Below, piece by piece: positions 49,640-58,545 of a DNA stretch of 64,000 nucleotides. The notes under the pieces were generated by a model. That model saw only the letters and a list, made by a program, of their open reading frames with translations, made no database searches and was not told the origin of the DNA. Both the position numbers and the translations under genes were made by a program. Position 1 is the first letter of the stretch, and each line of letters begins with the position of its first letter. The stretch is from Streptomyces canus (lineage in GTDB: Bacteria > Actinomycetota > Actinomycetes > Streptomycetales > Streptomycetaceae): positions 10,354,001-10,418,000 of the forward strand of contig NZ_JAUSWW010000001.1 of NCBI RefSeq assembly GCF_030815415.1, read 5' to 3'.

Positions 49640-52096
49640 ATGGCTGATACGGGGGCGTCTGACGGTACGTCGGACCGGGTGTGGTTCATCAGTCATGCGG
49701 GGGCGGATCGTGCGTGGGCGGAGTGGGTCGGCTGGCAGCTCCTGGACGCCGGCCACCAGGTCGAGCTGGATTACTGGGACTGGGGTACCGGCGACAACTT
49801 CGTCCTGAAGATGAACGACGCCCTCGAGCGGGGCCGGCTGCTGGCCTTGTTCTCGCCCGCGTATTTCGAGCCGGAGCGGTTCACGACCCCGGAGTGGACC
49901 GCGGTGGTGGCGATGCGGGAGAAGATCACGCCCGTGCGCATTGACCGGGTGGATCCGCCAGCGATCCTGCGCCCGCTACTCAGCCGCGACCTGTTCGGCC
50001 TGAGCCCAGCCGAGGCTCGTCGGGTGTTGTTGGAGGCGGTCGACGGCCCGTCCCGGCCGGATACGGAGCCGCCCTTCCCTGGCACCCACGGCATGCTGCG
50101 ACAGGTCGGCGCCAGCAGCCCCCGCCTGCCCGGAAGCCTGCCCCGGGTACAGAACCTGCCCGCCCGCAACGCGGCCTTCACCGGCCGCGACAGCCTCCTG
50201 GTCCACCTGCGCCAAGCACTCGCGTCCGACCAGCGGGTCGCGGTCCAGGCCCTGCACGGTAGGGGCGGGGTGGGCAAGACCCAGCTGGCGATCGAGTACG
50301 CGTACCGGTTCGCCGGCGAGTACGAGCTCGTCTGGTGGATCGCGGCGGAAGACCCGGCCCTGATCCCCGACCAGCTCGCTGTGCTCGCTGCCCGGATCAA
50401 CGCCGCGCCCGCTGGCACGGCCCCCGCCGAGGCGGTCGAGCTGCTGCTGGGCGAACTGGGAACGATGTCACGCTGGCTGCTGGTCTTCGACAACGCCGAA
50501 GACCCCACCGCCCTGGCCCCGTTCCTGCCCGGCGGCACCGGGCACGTCCTGATCACCTCCCGCAACCCCCACTGGCGTACATACGCCGCCCCCCTGAACG
50601 TCGACACCCTCGCCCGGACCGAATCCATCGCCCTGCTCCGCGCCCAGGGCGCAGTCCTGTCCGACGAGGACGCCGATCACCTCGCCCACACCCTGGACGA
50701 CCTGCCGCTCGCGCTGACGCAGGCCGCGGCCCTACTCACCCGCATGTCGCCCGCCGATCTGACGGCCGAACTGGCCCGCAGCATGCACGAAGTTCTAACC
50801 GATGGCTGCCCGGATGACTATCCGGTGTCCCTGGCCGCGCAGGTCCGCCTCACCAGCTCCCGCCTAGAGGCCGACCACCCGGGTGCTGCCGCCGTGCTGG
50901 CCGCGCTCGCGCTGCTGGCTCCCGAACCCTTCCCCCTGACCGCATGCGCCGGCCGGCTGCCCGATCAGACCTCCACCGTCCTGAGCGAGGCCTTGGTGTC
51001 GCGGCTGCGTGCCGGGAGCGTGGTGGACGCGATCGCCCGGCACAGTCTGGCCCGCACTCAGAACGGCACCGTGCAGCTGCACCGCCTGACCCAGGCGGTG
51101 CTGGCCGACCAGCTCACCCCAGCCCAGCACGAGCAAGCGCAACGGGGAGCGGAAGCACTCCTGACCGCAGCGGCCCCCAAGAACGCGTCCGAGCCGGTGG
51201 GGTGGCCGGTGTGGCAGGTGCTGCTGCCGCACCTGCTGGCCGTAGACCCGGCCTCCCTCACCACCACAGACGGACGGCGGGCGCTGCGTGGCGCGTGCTG
51301 GTACCTGATGGACCGCGGCCAGCCCCGCCCCGCCCGAGACCGCCTGCAGCGCCTGTACGACACCTTGCTGCAGCAGCTGGGCCCCGACCACGACGACACC
51401 CAGAACGCCGCCACCGACCTGGCCCGCGCCTACGACGACACCCAGGACCATGAACGCGCCCGCGCGCTAGACGAAGACACACTCCAACGCCGCCGACGCC
51501 TCCACGGTGACGACCACTCCGGCACTCTGGCCAGCGCCGACAGCCTCGCCATCCGGCTCAGGTCGCTGGGGCGGTACGAGGAAGCCCTGGCCTTGCGCGA
51601 GGAAGCGCTGGCGGGCTGGCGGCGGGTGCTGAGTGTGGATCATCCCGAGAGCCTGCGCGCGGCGTCCAACCTGGCCGTAGATCTGGGGGGTGTGGGTCGG
51701 CTGGGGGAGGCGGTGGTGTTGGGGGAGGAGACACTGGCAGGCCTGCGGCGGGTGCTGGGCGAGGATCACCCTGACACCCTGCGTACGGCGTACAATCTGG
51801 CGATCCGGCTGGGGGATGTGGGTCGGGTGGGGGAGGCGGTGGTGTTGGGGGAGGAGACGTTGGAGGTGCGGCGTCGGGTGTTGGGTGAGGATCATCCGGG
51901 CACGCTGAGCACCGCCAACAATCTGGCCGTGCATCTGCGGGATGTGGGTCGGGTGGAGGAGGCGCGTGTTCTGGGTGAGGAGACGTTGGAGCGTCGGCGG
52001 CGGGTGTTGGGTGAGGATCACCCTGAGACCCGCCGCACCGCCGCGTGGCTGGAGGCGTTGCGCGAACAGCAGGAGGGACTCGAGGCAGAGAAGTGA
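49640..52096 (+). CDS. TIR-NB-ARC-TPR protein (STAND/NLR-like), copy 1
   Basis: An 818-residue intracellular sensor-like protein. TIR domain: 13-135 (VWFISHAGADRAWAEWV, FSPAYFEPERFTTPEW; E85 is at the position of the NAD-hydrolase catalytic Glu, inferred). NB-ARC: about 175-470, with Walker A GRGGVGKT (207-214) and Walker B LLVFDNAED (280-288). TPR array: about 590-800, with 42-residue units. Known bacterial TIR-STAND proteins detect phage and deplete NAD; related actinobacterial proteins belong to FxSxx-COOH peptide systems, but no such peptide gene is evident. The second copy lies directly downstream. Confidence 0.88.
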   Translation: MADTGASDGTSDRVWFISHAGADRAWAEWVGWQLLDAGHQVELDYWDWGTGDNFVLKMNDALERGRLLALFSPAYFEPERFTTPEWTAVVAMREKITPVRIDRVDPPAILRPLLSRDLFGLSPAEARRVLLEAVDGPSRPDTEPPFPGTHGMLRQVGASSPRLPGSLPRVQNLPARNAAFTGRDSLLVHLRQALASDQRVAVQALHGRGGVGKTQLAIEYAYRFAGEYELVWWIAAEDPALIPDQLAVLAARINAAPAGTAPAEAVELLLGELGTMSRWLLVFDNAEDPTALAPFLPGGTGHVLITSRNPHWRTYAAPLNVDTLARTESIALLRAQGAVLSDEDADHLAHTLDDLPLALTQAAALLTRMSPADLTAELARSMHEVLTDGCPDDYPVSLAAQVRLTSSRLEADHPGAAAVLAALALLAPEPFPLTACAGRLPDQTSTVLSEALVSRLRAGSVVDAIARHSLARTQNGTVQLHRLTQAVLADQLTPAQHEQAQRGAEALLTAAAPKNASEPVGWPVWQVLLPHLLAVDPASLTTTDGRRALRGACWYLMDRGQPRPARDRLQRLYDTLLQQLGPDHDDTQNAATDLARAYDDTQDHERARALDEDTLQRRRRLHGDDHSGTLASADSLAIRLRSLGRYEEALALREEALAGWRRVLSVDHPESLRAASNLAVDLGGVGRLGEAVVLGEETLAGLRRVLGEDHPDTLRTAYNLAIRLGDVGRVGEAVVLGEETLEVRRRVLGEDHPGTLSTANNLAVHLRDVGRVEEARVLGEETLERRRRVLGEDHPETRRTAAWLEALREQQEGLEAEK
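51630..52040 (+). repeat. 126-bp tandem TPR-coding repeats in copy 1
   Basis: Successive 126-bp (42-codon) units encode near-identical TPR motifs (GEAVVLGEETL with RRVLGEDHP). The DNA itself is highly similar between units (repeated GGGTCGGGTGGGGGAGGCGG), favouring unit gain, loss and exchange with 54745-55140 in copy 2. Confidence 0.75.
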
Positions 52097-52612
52097 CCAT
52101 CGGGGCACCTCGCCCGCAGCCTTTACCAGCGCATCCCCAACGCGCTGAGGCCTCGCGTCGTTCCGCGCTCAGTTTGGCGGCCCGGCGTCGGGTGTTGCCC
52201 AGGAACGCCCCGAGCTTGATCTCTTCGCCGTCGACGGTTTCGATGTGTGCGCTGGCTGCAGGTGTCCTTCGCGTGCGTGGAACTGGCGTGCGGCGGCGAG
52301 GTTGGCCGTCCACCGGCCGCTCTGCGACCGGCGCGTCGCCACCATCGCCACGCTCTCGAATCTCCCGGTGCACGCTGATCGTCTGCAGCAGGTACTGCTG
52401 GAGGGGCATCAGCCGGCCCCGTCCGGCTTTCTGCCCGGCGATCCACGCTGGCACGAGACCCCGGCCGTTGCCATGACAGGCCGGGGTCTCCACGGTGCAC
52501 TTCGTTGACCGAAGAGCTCAACGAGCACGAGACGGTCGGCGTCACGCTGCGGGGCTGCCGCCAGAGGGAGCAAGCCACCCGGGCCCGGGGTGGCGGAGTA
52601 ACGCGGTGGGCC
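52097..52612 (-). pseudogene. decayed helicase-associated (HA) domain
   Basis: On the minus strand, broken over at least two frames: GRWTANLAAARQFHAREGHL, then VDGEEIKLGAFLGNTRRRAA and KLSAERREA, ending LSALGMRW and stop near 52123. This matches the repeated helicase-associated domain found in large actinobacterial DEAD/DEAH helicases. There is no helicase core. It fills the gap between the two TIR-NB-ARC genes; the rest (52500-52612) shows nothing. Confidence 0.65.
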
Positions 52613-52751
52613 CGCGTCGACGGTGTGCGACGCAGGCCCACCCGGGCCCTGCCCGACGGTCCGGTACGGATGCTGGTGAACGTGGGGTGGGTCAAGGGTC
52701 GCTGGTCATAGGGTGGTTGGTGGCGTAGGGCGGCACGGTTCGGGGGACACG
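52613..52751 (+). repeat. duplicated 139-bp leader, copy 2
   Basis: The counterpart of 49501-49639. It includes the shared GCAGGCCCACCCGGGCCCTG block and runs to the ATG of the second gene, so the upstream region was duplicated with the gene. Confidence 0.8.
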
Positions 52752-55205
52752 ATGACGGGTGCGGGGGCGTCTGACGGCACGTCGGACGAGGTGTGGTTCA
52801 TCAGTCACGCCGGTGCGGATCGGGCGTGGGCGGAGTGGGTCGCCTGGCAGCTGATGGACGCCGGCTATCAGGTGGAGCTGGACTACTGGGACTGGGCTGC
52901 GGGCGACAACTTCGTCTTGAAGATGAATGCCGCGCTGGAGCGGGGCCGGTTGCTGGCGTTGTTCTCGCCGGCCTATTTCGAGCTCGAGCGGTTCACGACT
53001 CCGGAGTGGACTGCGGTCCTGGCTCGGAAGGAGAAGATCGTCCCGGTCCGTGTCGCCGAGGGGACCCCGCCGGCGATCCTGGGTTCTGTTCTGGCTCCGG
53101 CCTTGTTCGGTCTGGATGATCACGATGCGCGTGAGGCCCTGTTGCGTGCGGTGAAGGGTGCCGTCCGACCCACGGCACCGCCGGCGCGGCCGCAGGGGAT
53201 GCTGGCCCGGGTGGGTGGCGGGAGTGGTCCGCGGCTGCCGGGATCCTTGCCGCGGGTGTGGAATGTCCCGGCCCGCAACGCCGCGTTCACCGGCCGCGAC
53301 AGCCTGCTGGTCCACCTGCGTGAGGCGCTGGCCGCCGATCAGCGGGTGGCGGTCCAGGCGCTGCACGGCCGCGGCGGGGTCGGCAAGACACAGCTGGCGA
53401 TCGAGTACGCGCACCGCTTCGCCGGCGAGTACGAACTGGTCTGGTGGATCCCGGCCGAGGACCCGGCCCTGATCCCCGACCAGCTGGCGGCACTCGCGGT
53501 CCGGATCGGCGCCGCTCCCGCCGGAACGCCTGACGTGCAGGCGGTGCAAGACCTGCTGGCAGAACTACGGACGCGCTCGCGGTGGCTGCTCATCTTCGAC
53601 AACGCCGAAGACCCCGAGGCCCTGGCGCCGTTCCTGCCGGGCGGGCGGGGGCATGTGCTGATCACGTCCCGCAACCCGCACTGGCACACCCACGCCCACC
53701 CGCTGGACGTCGACACCCTGCCCCGCACCGAATCCCTCGCCCTGCTACGCGCCCAAGGCGCCGTCCTCCTTGACGTGGACGCCGGCCACCTCGCCCGTGT
53801 CCTGGACGACCTTCCCCTCGCCCTTGCCCAGGCGGCTGCGCTGCTCACCCGGGGCTTGTCGGCGGCCGATCTGACGGCCGAACTCGCCCGCAGCATGGCG
53901 GAGGTGCTGGCCAAGGGCCGCCCGGCGGGGTATCCGGTGTCCCTGGCCGCGCAGGTTCGGCTGACCGCCGCCCGTCTGGCAGCCGAGCATCCGGGCGCGG
54001 CGGCGGTGTTGGCCGCGCTCGCGCTGCTGGCTCCCGAGCCCTTCCCTCTGACCGCATGCGCCGGCCGTCTGCACGATGAGACCTCCCCCGTACTGAGCGA
54101 GGCTCTGGCGTCGCGGCTGCGTGCGGGGGGTGTGGTGGAGGCGATCGCCCGGCACAGTCTGGCCCGTACCCAGAACGGCACCGTCCAGTTGCACCGCCTG
54201 GCCCAGGCGGTGCTGGCCGATCAGCTCACCCCGTCCCAGCGTGAGCAGGCGCAACGGGATGCGGAAGCCCTCCTGGCCGCGGCGGCCCCCAAAAGCATGT
54301 CCGATCCAGTGGGGTGGCCGGTGTGGCAGGTGCTGCTGCCGCACCTGCTGGCCGTGGACCCGGCCTCCCTCACCACCACAGACGGACGGTATGCGCTCCG
54401 TGGTGGGTGCTGGTACCTGATGGACCGCGGCCAGCCCCGTCCCGCCCGGGAGCGTCTGCAGCGCCTGTACGACATGTTGTTGCAGGAGCTGGGCCCCGAC
54501 CACTACGACACCCTGGCGGCCGCCAACGACCTGGCCCGCGCCTACGACGACACCCAGGAGCATGAACGAGCCCGCGCCCTGGACGAAGACATCCTCGCCC
54601 GCCGCCGACGCCTCCACGGTGACGACCACCCCCACACCCTGGCCAGCGCCGACAACCTCGCCATCCGGCTAACGGCGCTGGGGCGGGACGAGGAGGCGCT
54701 GGCCTTGCGCGAGGAAGCGCTGGCGGGTCGGCGGCGAGTGTTGGGTGGGGATCATCCCGACACCCTGCGTACGGCGTTCAACCTGGCCATCAGTCTGGCG
54801 GGTGTGGGTCGGGTGGGGGAGGCGTTGGCGTTGGAGGAGGAGACGCTGGCGGGTCAGCGGCGGGTGTTGGGTGTGGATCACCCGTCCACCCTGAGCACGG
54901 CGAACAACCTGGCGATCCGGCTGGCGGATGCGGATCGGGTGGAGGAGGCGGTGGCTCTGGGGGAGGAGACGCTGGAGGCTCGGCGTCGGGTGTTGGGTGC
55001 GGATCATCCCGACACCTTGAAAACGGCGTCCAACCTGGTCAGCGATCTGGCAGATGTGGGTCGGGTGGGGGATGCGGTGGTGTTGTGCGAGGAGACGTTG
55101 GTGGTGCGGCGTCGGATGTTGGGGCCGGAGCATCTGGACACGCTGAAGTCTGTCGAGGTGTTGGAGTGGTTGGAGCGGCGGCGGGCCGACGCCGAGGAGG
55201 CCTGA
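52752..55205 (+). CDS. TIR-NB-ARC-TPR protein (STAND/NLR-like), copy 2
   Basis: An 817-residue paralogue of the upstream protein with the same architecture: TIR 13-135 (E85 kept in FTTPEWTAV), Walker A GRGGVGKT (206-213), Walker B LLIFDNAED, NB-ARC and winged-helix region, then C-terminal TPRs. Identity is very high from the NB-ARC into the first TPRs and lower in the TIR-NB linker (140-165) and the last TPR units, as expected if the sensor end diversifies. ATG 52752 follows GGGGGA. The product probably oligomerises on a ligand and activates the TIR NADase (family knowledge, not shown here). Confidence 0.88.
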   Translation: MTGAGASDGTSDEVWFISHAGADRAWAEWVAWQLMDAGYQVELDYWDWAAGDNFVLKMNAALERGRLLALFSPAYFELERFTTPEWTAVLARKEKIVPVRVAEGTPPAILGSVLAPALFGLDDHDAREALLRAVKGAVRPTAPPARPQGMLARVGGGSGPRLPGSLPRVWNVPARNAAFTGRDSLLVHLREALAADQRVAVQALHGRGGVGKTQLAIEYAHRFAGEYELVWWIPAEDPALIPDQLAALAVRIGAAPAGTPDVQAVQDLLAELRTRSRWLLIFDNAEDPEALAPFLPGGRGHVLITSRNPHWHTHAHPLDVDTLPRTESLALLRAQGAVLLDVDAGHLARVLDDLPLALAQAAALLTRGLSAADLTAELARSMAEVLAKGRPAGYPVSLAAQVRLTAARLAAEHPGAAAVLAALALLAPEPFPLTACAGRLHDETSPVLSEALASRLRAGGVVEAIARHSLARTQNGTVQLHRLAQAVLADQLTPSQREQAQRDAEALLAAAAPKSMSDPVGWPVWQVLLPHLLAVDPASLTTTDGRYALRGGCWYLMDRGQPRPARERLQRLYDMLLQELGPDHYDTLAAANDLARAYDDTQEHERARALDEDILARRRRLHGDDHPHTLASADNLAIRLTALGRDEEALALREEALAGRRRVLGGDHPDTLRTAFNLAISLAGVGRVGEALALEEETLAGQRRVLGVDHPSTLSTANNLAIRLADADRVEEAVALGEETLEARRRVLGADHPDTLKTASNLVSDLADVGRVGDAVVLCEETLVVRRRMLGPEHLDTLKSVEVLEWLERRRADAEEA
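54745..55140 (+). repeat. 126-bp tandem TPR-coding repeats in copy 2
   Basis: Three to four 42-codon units (RRVLGVDHPSTLSTANNLAI type) with strong nucleotide similarity to each other and to copy 1. Confidence 0.75.
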
Positions 55206-55231
55206 CCGTCACTGCATCTGATCGTGTCCCT

Positions 55232-55719
55232 CTACCAGCGCATGCCGAGGGCATCGAGGTCCGCACGCTGCTTTGCGGACGGCTTTCCGGAGCGGCGTAG
55301 CGGTCGCTGAAGGGGCGTCCGGTCAGATCCGAGCCGTGCACGCGCAGCAGGTCGAAGGCGACCAGGTGCGCCGGGAACTCGAGGGCCGCGCGGGCGGCGG
55401 CCGCGTCGCGGTGGTGCATGCGCTGCTGGAGGCGCTCGAACGCGAGCCGGCCCGCCTCCCACACGATGAGCTCGCAGTCGACGGCCGTGTCGTCGGGCAG
55501 CCGGCGGACGGCTTCCTCGATCTCCGGGAACGCCGCACTCAGGTCGCTGCCGTTACGGCTGCGCACGGCGACACGGCCGTCGGCCCACCGGCCGGCCAGC
55601 GCGCGGTAGCCGTCCCACTTGGGCTGGGCCGCCCACCCCGCAGGCAGCGCAGGATCGTTGACCGGTACGGCGCGCATCGGCTCGGGCAATGACCAGCTGG
55701 ACGGCATAGACGCAGGCAT
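55232..55719 (-). pseudogene. truncated ATP-dependent DNA ligase joined to a helicase-associated-domain tail
   Basis: From ATG 55719: SSWSLPEPMRAVPVNDPALP, WAAQPKWDGYRALAGRW (active-site KWDGYR), RSRNGSDLSAAFPEI, VDCELIVWEAGRLAFERLQQ and HLVAFDLLRVHGSDLTGRPF. After ~140 residues, near 55295, homology ends and another frame reads KQRADLDALGMRW plus stop, the end of a helicase-associated domain. The ligase thus lost its C-terminal two thirds through fusion to helicase debris. LigC-like ligases repair DNA by joining nicks with ATP. Confidence 0.82.
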
Positions 55720-55971
55720 GGTCGACGCCTTCCACTGCCCGAGCCGCATCAGCCACTGTTCCCCCGGACGGGCGACGGTTCTCCAGGGTGCGCACCGTTT
55801 CCACGCTTTCGATACGGCACGCGCAGCTCGCTGTTGCCGGTCTCTTGGCCGTCGTCGTCCTGGTCCTCGGAGTCGTCGGCGAGGACGTCCTCGCCGACGA
55901 AGGCGGCACGGCACGCGGCCGCAGCCTGACCTCTACTCGGCGGTGAGCCGGTACTCGCCGGCCGTTGGCTG
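55720..55971. other. intergenic region without recognisable genes
   Basis: Nothing convincing on either strand between the ligase relic and the small-ORF operon. Confidence 0.4.
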
Positions 55972-56112
55972 TCAGTCGGGTGCGAGGCCCGGGTCGATGA
56001 TGTCGTCCACGGCCGCCTCGGCTGCCTCGTCCGGCTCGGCGGGCTGGTCGGCGGATAGCTGATCTTCGAGCATGCTGCTCAGCATGGCAGCAGTTACGGC
56101 TGTTGCGGCCAT
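55972..56112 (-). CDS. very small acidic hypothetical protein
   Basis: 46 residues (MAATAVTAAMLSSMLEDQLS, then AEPDEAAEAAVDDIIDPGLA). Third in a run of overlapping minus-strand ORFs; its start overlaps the preceding gene by 19 bp. The acidic tail suggests a soluble small protein. No family recognised; existence is plausible rather than certain. Confidence 0.4.
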   Translation of the reverse strand: MAATAVTAAMLSSMLEDQLSADQPAEPDEAAEAAVDDIIDPGLAPD

Positions 56113-56291
56113 GTCGTCAACGTCTCGCCGGTTGCTTCGTCGGTGAGGGTGATGGAGGCGCCGGGGCGCCCGTAGTCGCCGATCCATTCCGTGAGCTTGG
56201 CTTGTGCCACGGCTTGGTCGGCCCACCAGCCGTGCATCATCACGCGGCCGTCGGTGGCGAGGGTGAGGTGGTAGCGGTTTGGGTCATCCAT
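56094..56291 (-). CDS. small hypothetical protein of mobile-element type
   Basis: A 65-residue protein: MDDPNRYHLTLATDGRVMMH, GWWADQAVAQAKLTEWIGDY, ASITLTDEATGETLTTWP. It resembles short proteins common on actinomycete integrative elements. The ATG overlaps the stop of the upstream ORF by 8 bp, supporting an operon. Function unknown. Confidence 0.65.
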   Translation of the reverse strand: MDDPNRYHLTLATDGRVMMHGWWADQAVAQAKLTEWIGDYGRPGASITLTDEATGETLTTWPQQP

Positions 56292-56664
56292 GGTGTTCGT
56301 CCTGCCAGCCGGCCTTGTCCGTCCATAGCTTCAGTGATGCCTTGGTACCGGTCTTGGCTGCGAGTTCGGTGATGACTTCCCGGAGGTCGGCGAGGATCCC
56401 CTCCGTTGTGGTGGGCATCTGGGGCGAGGGTTCGGCGACGGTCCAGCCGTGGTCCCAGCACAGGTCCAGCCAGCGGGGTCCGTGGTCCGTGATGAGGACG
56501 CGCACGGTTGCGCTGTCCTGCCCGCACACGGCGCACGGCTGTAGCGGCTTGGTGGTGATCCGGGTTCGCACCTCGTGGTCCGCAGGGTTGGCCGGGGCGG
56601 CCGGCAGTGTGCTCAGGTCGACGTCGTACCGCTTGAGCAGCTCGTCGAGGCTCATGTGGTCCAC
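56284..56664 (-). CDS. hypothetical protein with a zinc-ribbon-like CxxC pair
   Basis: A 126-residue protein: SLDELLKRYDVDLSTLPAAP, PLQPCAVCGQDSATVRVLIT, DLCWDHGWTVAEPSPQMPTT, and a helical C-terminal part with EVITELAAKTGTKASL. CAVCG and the later CWDH could bind one zinc ion. First gene of a three-ORF minus-strand operon divergent from the DUF6233-like gene. Typical of pSAM2-like or other integrative-element cargo; function unknown. Confidence 0.65.
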   Translation of the reverse strand: MDHMSLDELLKRYDVDLSTLPAAPANPADHEVRTRITTKPLQPCAVCGQDSATVRVLITDHGPRWLDLCWDHGWTVAEPSPQMPTTTEGILADLREVITELAAKTGTKASLKLWTDKAGWQDEHHG

Positions 56665-56720
56665 GGTGCCTCCTGGACGGCTGGGGTGCGCGGGTCAGGC
56701 TACCGCCTATAATCGAACGT

Positions 56721-57062
56721 GTGCACGATTCAAGTCCGTCGAAGCTGGTCCTGCTCCGTTTCCTGGAGCGGGTACAGGAGCGGGATCTGGCCCGTACCCG
56801 GCGGTGGATCGTCGATGAGGAACGCCGCGAGGCCGAACGCCGGCGCAGCATCACAGCCCGGCCGCCGGCGCCGGACTGGCTGATCGAGCAGAGCATCGGC
56901 CACCACGCCCCGCCGGTCTACGTACACGTCGGCGGCTGCCACATGGCGGGCAAGCGGTCCAAGGGCGCGGCGCGGGAGCAGGCGGTCCGCGCGCTTACGG
57001 ACGGCGTGGACCCGTGCCCGCACTGCCGCCCCGACACCGACCTCGGCATCCTCGACTACTGA
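56721..57062 (+). CDS. DUF6233-like protein
   Basis: A 113-residue protein with the family signature PDWLIEQSIGHHAPPVYVHV, GGCHMAGKRSKGAAREQAVR and ALTDGVDPCPHCRPDTDLGI; the Cys pair CPHC and the upstream GGC may bind metal. Many copies occur in Streptomyces genomes, mostly in accessory regions. A TATAAT box at 56708-56713 lies only 7 bases before GTG 56721, so the mRNA is probably leaderless. Function unknown. Confidence 0.85.
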   Translation: MHDSSPSKLVLLRFLERVQERDLARTRRWIVDEERREAERRRSITARPPAPDWLIEQSIGHHAPPVYVHVGGCHMAGKRSKGAAREQAVRALTDGVDPCPHCRPDTDLGILDY

Positions 57063-57157
57063 CTTTCGCCGCACGATGTCGCAGAGGGGCGGCCTTGACC
57101 TGCGAGGGGTCAGGCAGCTCCGGCACGGCACGCATAGATCATCAGCAAAGCCTGCTC

Positions 57158-57895
57158 TCAGGTCACCGTGCCGTTCCCGGCCGGTCCCGTGGCACCAGGC
57201 ACCTCGGCCGGTTCCTGCGCCCGCTCAGCCTGGGCCTGCTTGCGCCGGCTGTAGCGGATCGTCCAGAAGACGAGGACGACGAGCACGGCGAACGGCCCGA
57301 TGCTGCTGACGCTCACCATGACCGACGTGGACAACGTGTATGTCAGCAGGACGCGAACGGCGGCCTCGACCATGAACGCGACGCCCCACACGATGGTGAT
57401 CGTCCGTTGGGTGCGCCGGAAGCCGTCGTACCGCCACAGGCTTTCCCACCAGGCGCGACTCGCCTCGGTGCCGTCGGTGGCGAACTTGCGGCCCATGTAG
57501 TAGGCGAACGGACGCGCCATCGCCAGCGTCAGCAAAATCCCCAGGCCGATGACGCCGATCAGCAGCGAATCCTTAATCAGGATTGCGCGAGCGCTGTTGA
57601 ACGCCACCATGCTCACCAGCGTCAAGCCCATCGTGATCAACGTGAAGACGCCGAAATCGTCGAGCCGGCGGCGGAGCGCGTAGATGACACCGATCTCCCC
57701 CAACGGCAGCAGAGAGGCGAGCATCAGCGCATGCGCCTTGCTCCACCCGTGATCGGTCAGGTAGCCGTAGAGCAAGATCGGCCCGGCGATGTTGAAGACG
57801 ATCGTGGGGCCCCAGTGAGCCAGCAGATGACGTATGGGACGACTGGATGCCTCGGGCTTGCCAGCGCCTTCAGCCGATGTGATGGCGTCGTTCAC
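57158..57895 (-). CDS. VC0807-family integral membrane protein
   Basis: A 245-residue protein with about six TM segments in pairs: GPTIVFNIAGPILLYGYLTD, HALMLASLLPLGEIGVIYAL, VFTLITMGLTLVSMVAFNSA, LLIGVIGLGILLTLAMARPF, TITIVWGVAFMVEAAVRVLL and SSIGPFAVLVVLVFWTIRYS. The conserved ARPFAYYMGRKF loop between TM4 and TM5 fits VC0807-type proteins of unknown function, possibly lipid- or intermediate-related. GTG 57895 follows a G-rich SD-like run. No operon partner. Confidence 0.75.
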   Translation of the reverse strand: MNDAITSAEGAGKPEASSRPIRHLLAHWGPTIVFNIAGPILLYGYLTDHGWSKAHALMLASLLPLGEIGVIYALRRRLDDFGVFTLITMGLTLVSMVAFNSARAILIKDSLLIGVIGLGILLTLAMARPFAYYMGRKFATDGTEASRAWWESLWRYDGFRRTQRTITIVWGVAFMVEAAVRVLLTYTLSTSVMVSVSSIGPFAVLVVLVFWTIRYSRRKQAQAERAQEPAEVPGATGPAGNGTVT

Positions 57896-58393
57896 CGCTT
57901 CACGCCCCCCGTCACGTTGATCGCCAATGGTGGACTGACGCTAGAAGGTCACCGAACACCGCACAAGGCGCCTGCCGTCGAAGACCGCCTCTCGGCGCGC
58001 GACTACCGGTGATCTTCGTCTGATGGCCGGGAGCGATGCCGGCCCTCGCGGGCCCAGCACCTCCTCGCGACATCATGCGGCAAATCTCAGTAACCGCAGC
58101 CCGCAGGGCAGTCGAGAACGTTCGCCCTCCCCTCGAGGCCGGCGCGGGTCGGCACGTTCGGAAAGCCGCAGCTCACAGCCAGCATGCGAAAACCCGACTC
58201 TGGTCGTGACCAGCGTCTTCTCGCCCGCACCTTTGGCAGACGCGGGCAGGGGGGGCGGTGCGGCATCGCCCGGCTCGGGCAGCTGCCTCACATCCGGCTG
58301 CGCAATCGCGGGGCCGGGCCTGCGCAACCGGCTCCGCGGCGGCTGCGCAATCGGCTGTGACGGCTGCGCATTCGCGGCTGCGACGACGATGGC
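57896..58393. other. 498-bp intergenic left of the IS256 element
   Basis: No intact gene. Its right part holds four regularly spaced TGCGCA-centred repeats, listed separately. Confidence 0.5.
58299..58374 (+). repeat. four iteron-like TGCGCAATCG repeats at 21-23-bp spacing
   Basis: TGCGCAATCG at 58299-58308, TGCGCAACCG at 58321-58330, TGCGCAATCG at 58344-58353 and TGCGCATTCG at 58365-58374. Starts are 22, 23 and 21 bp apart, about two helical turns, so all face the same side of the DNA. They end 20 bp before the left IS256 repeat. Confidence 0.6.
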
Positions 58394-58545
58394 GTCCCTT
58401 GAAGTGGTGTAGCCGGGCTTGGCCGCGGAACGCGCTGGTGTCTGCCCGGGGCGTGCATCCGCTGGCGGTGCATGCTCCCTGAACAAGGGCAGGCCATCGC
58501 GTAAGTCTCTCTGGTGAACGGGCAGTTCAACCGGAGGAGCACGCG

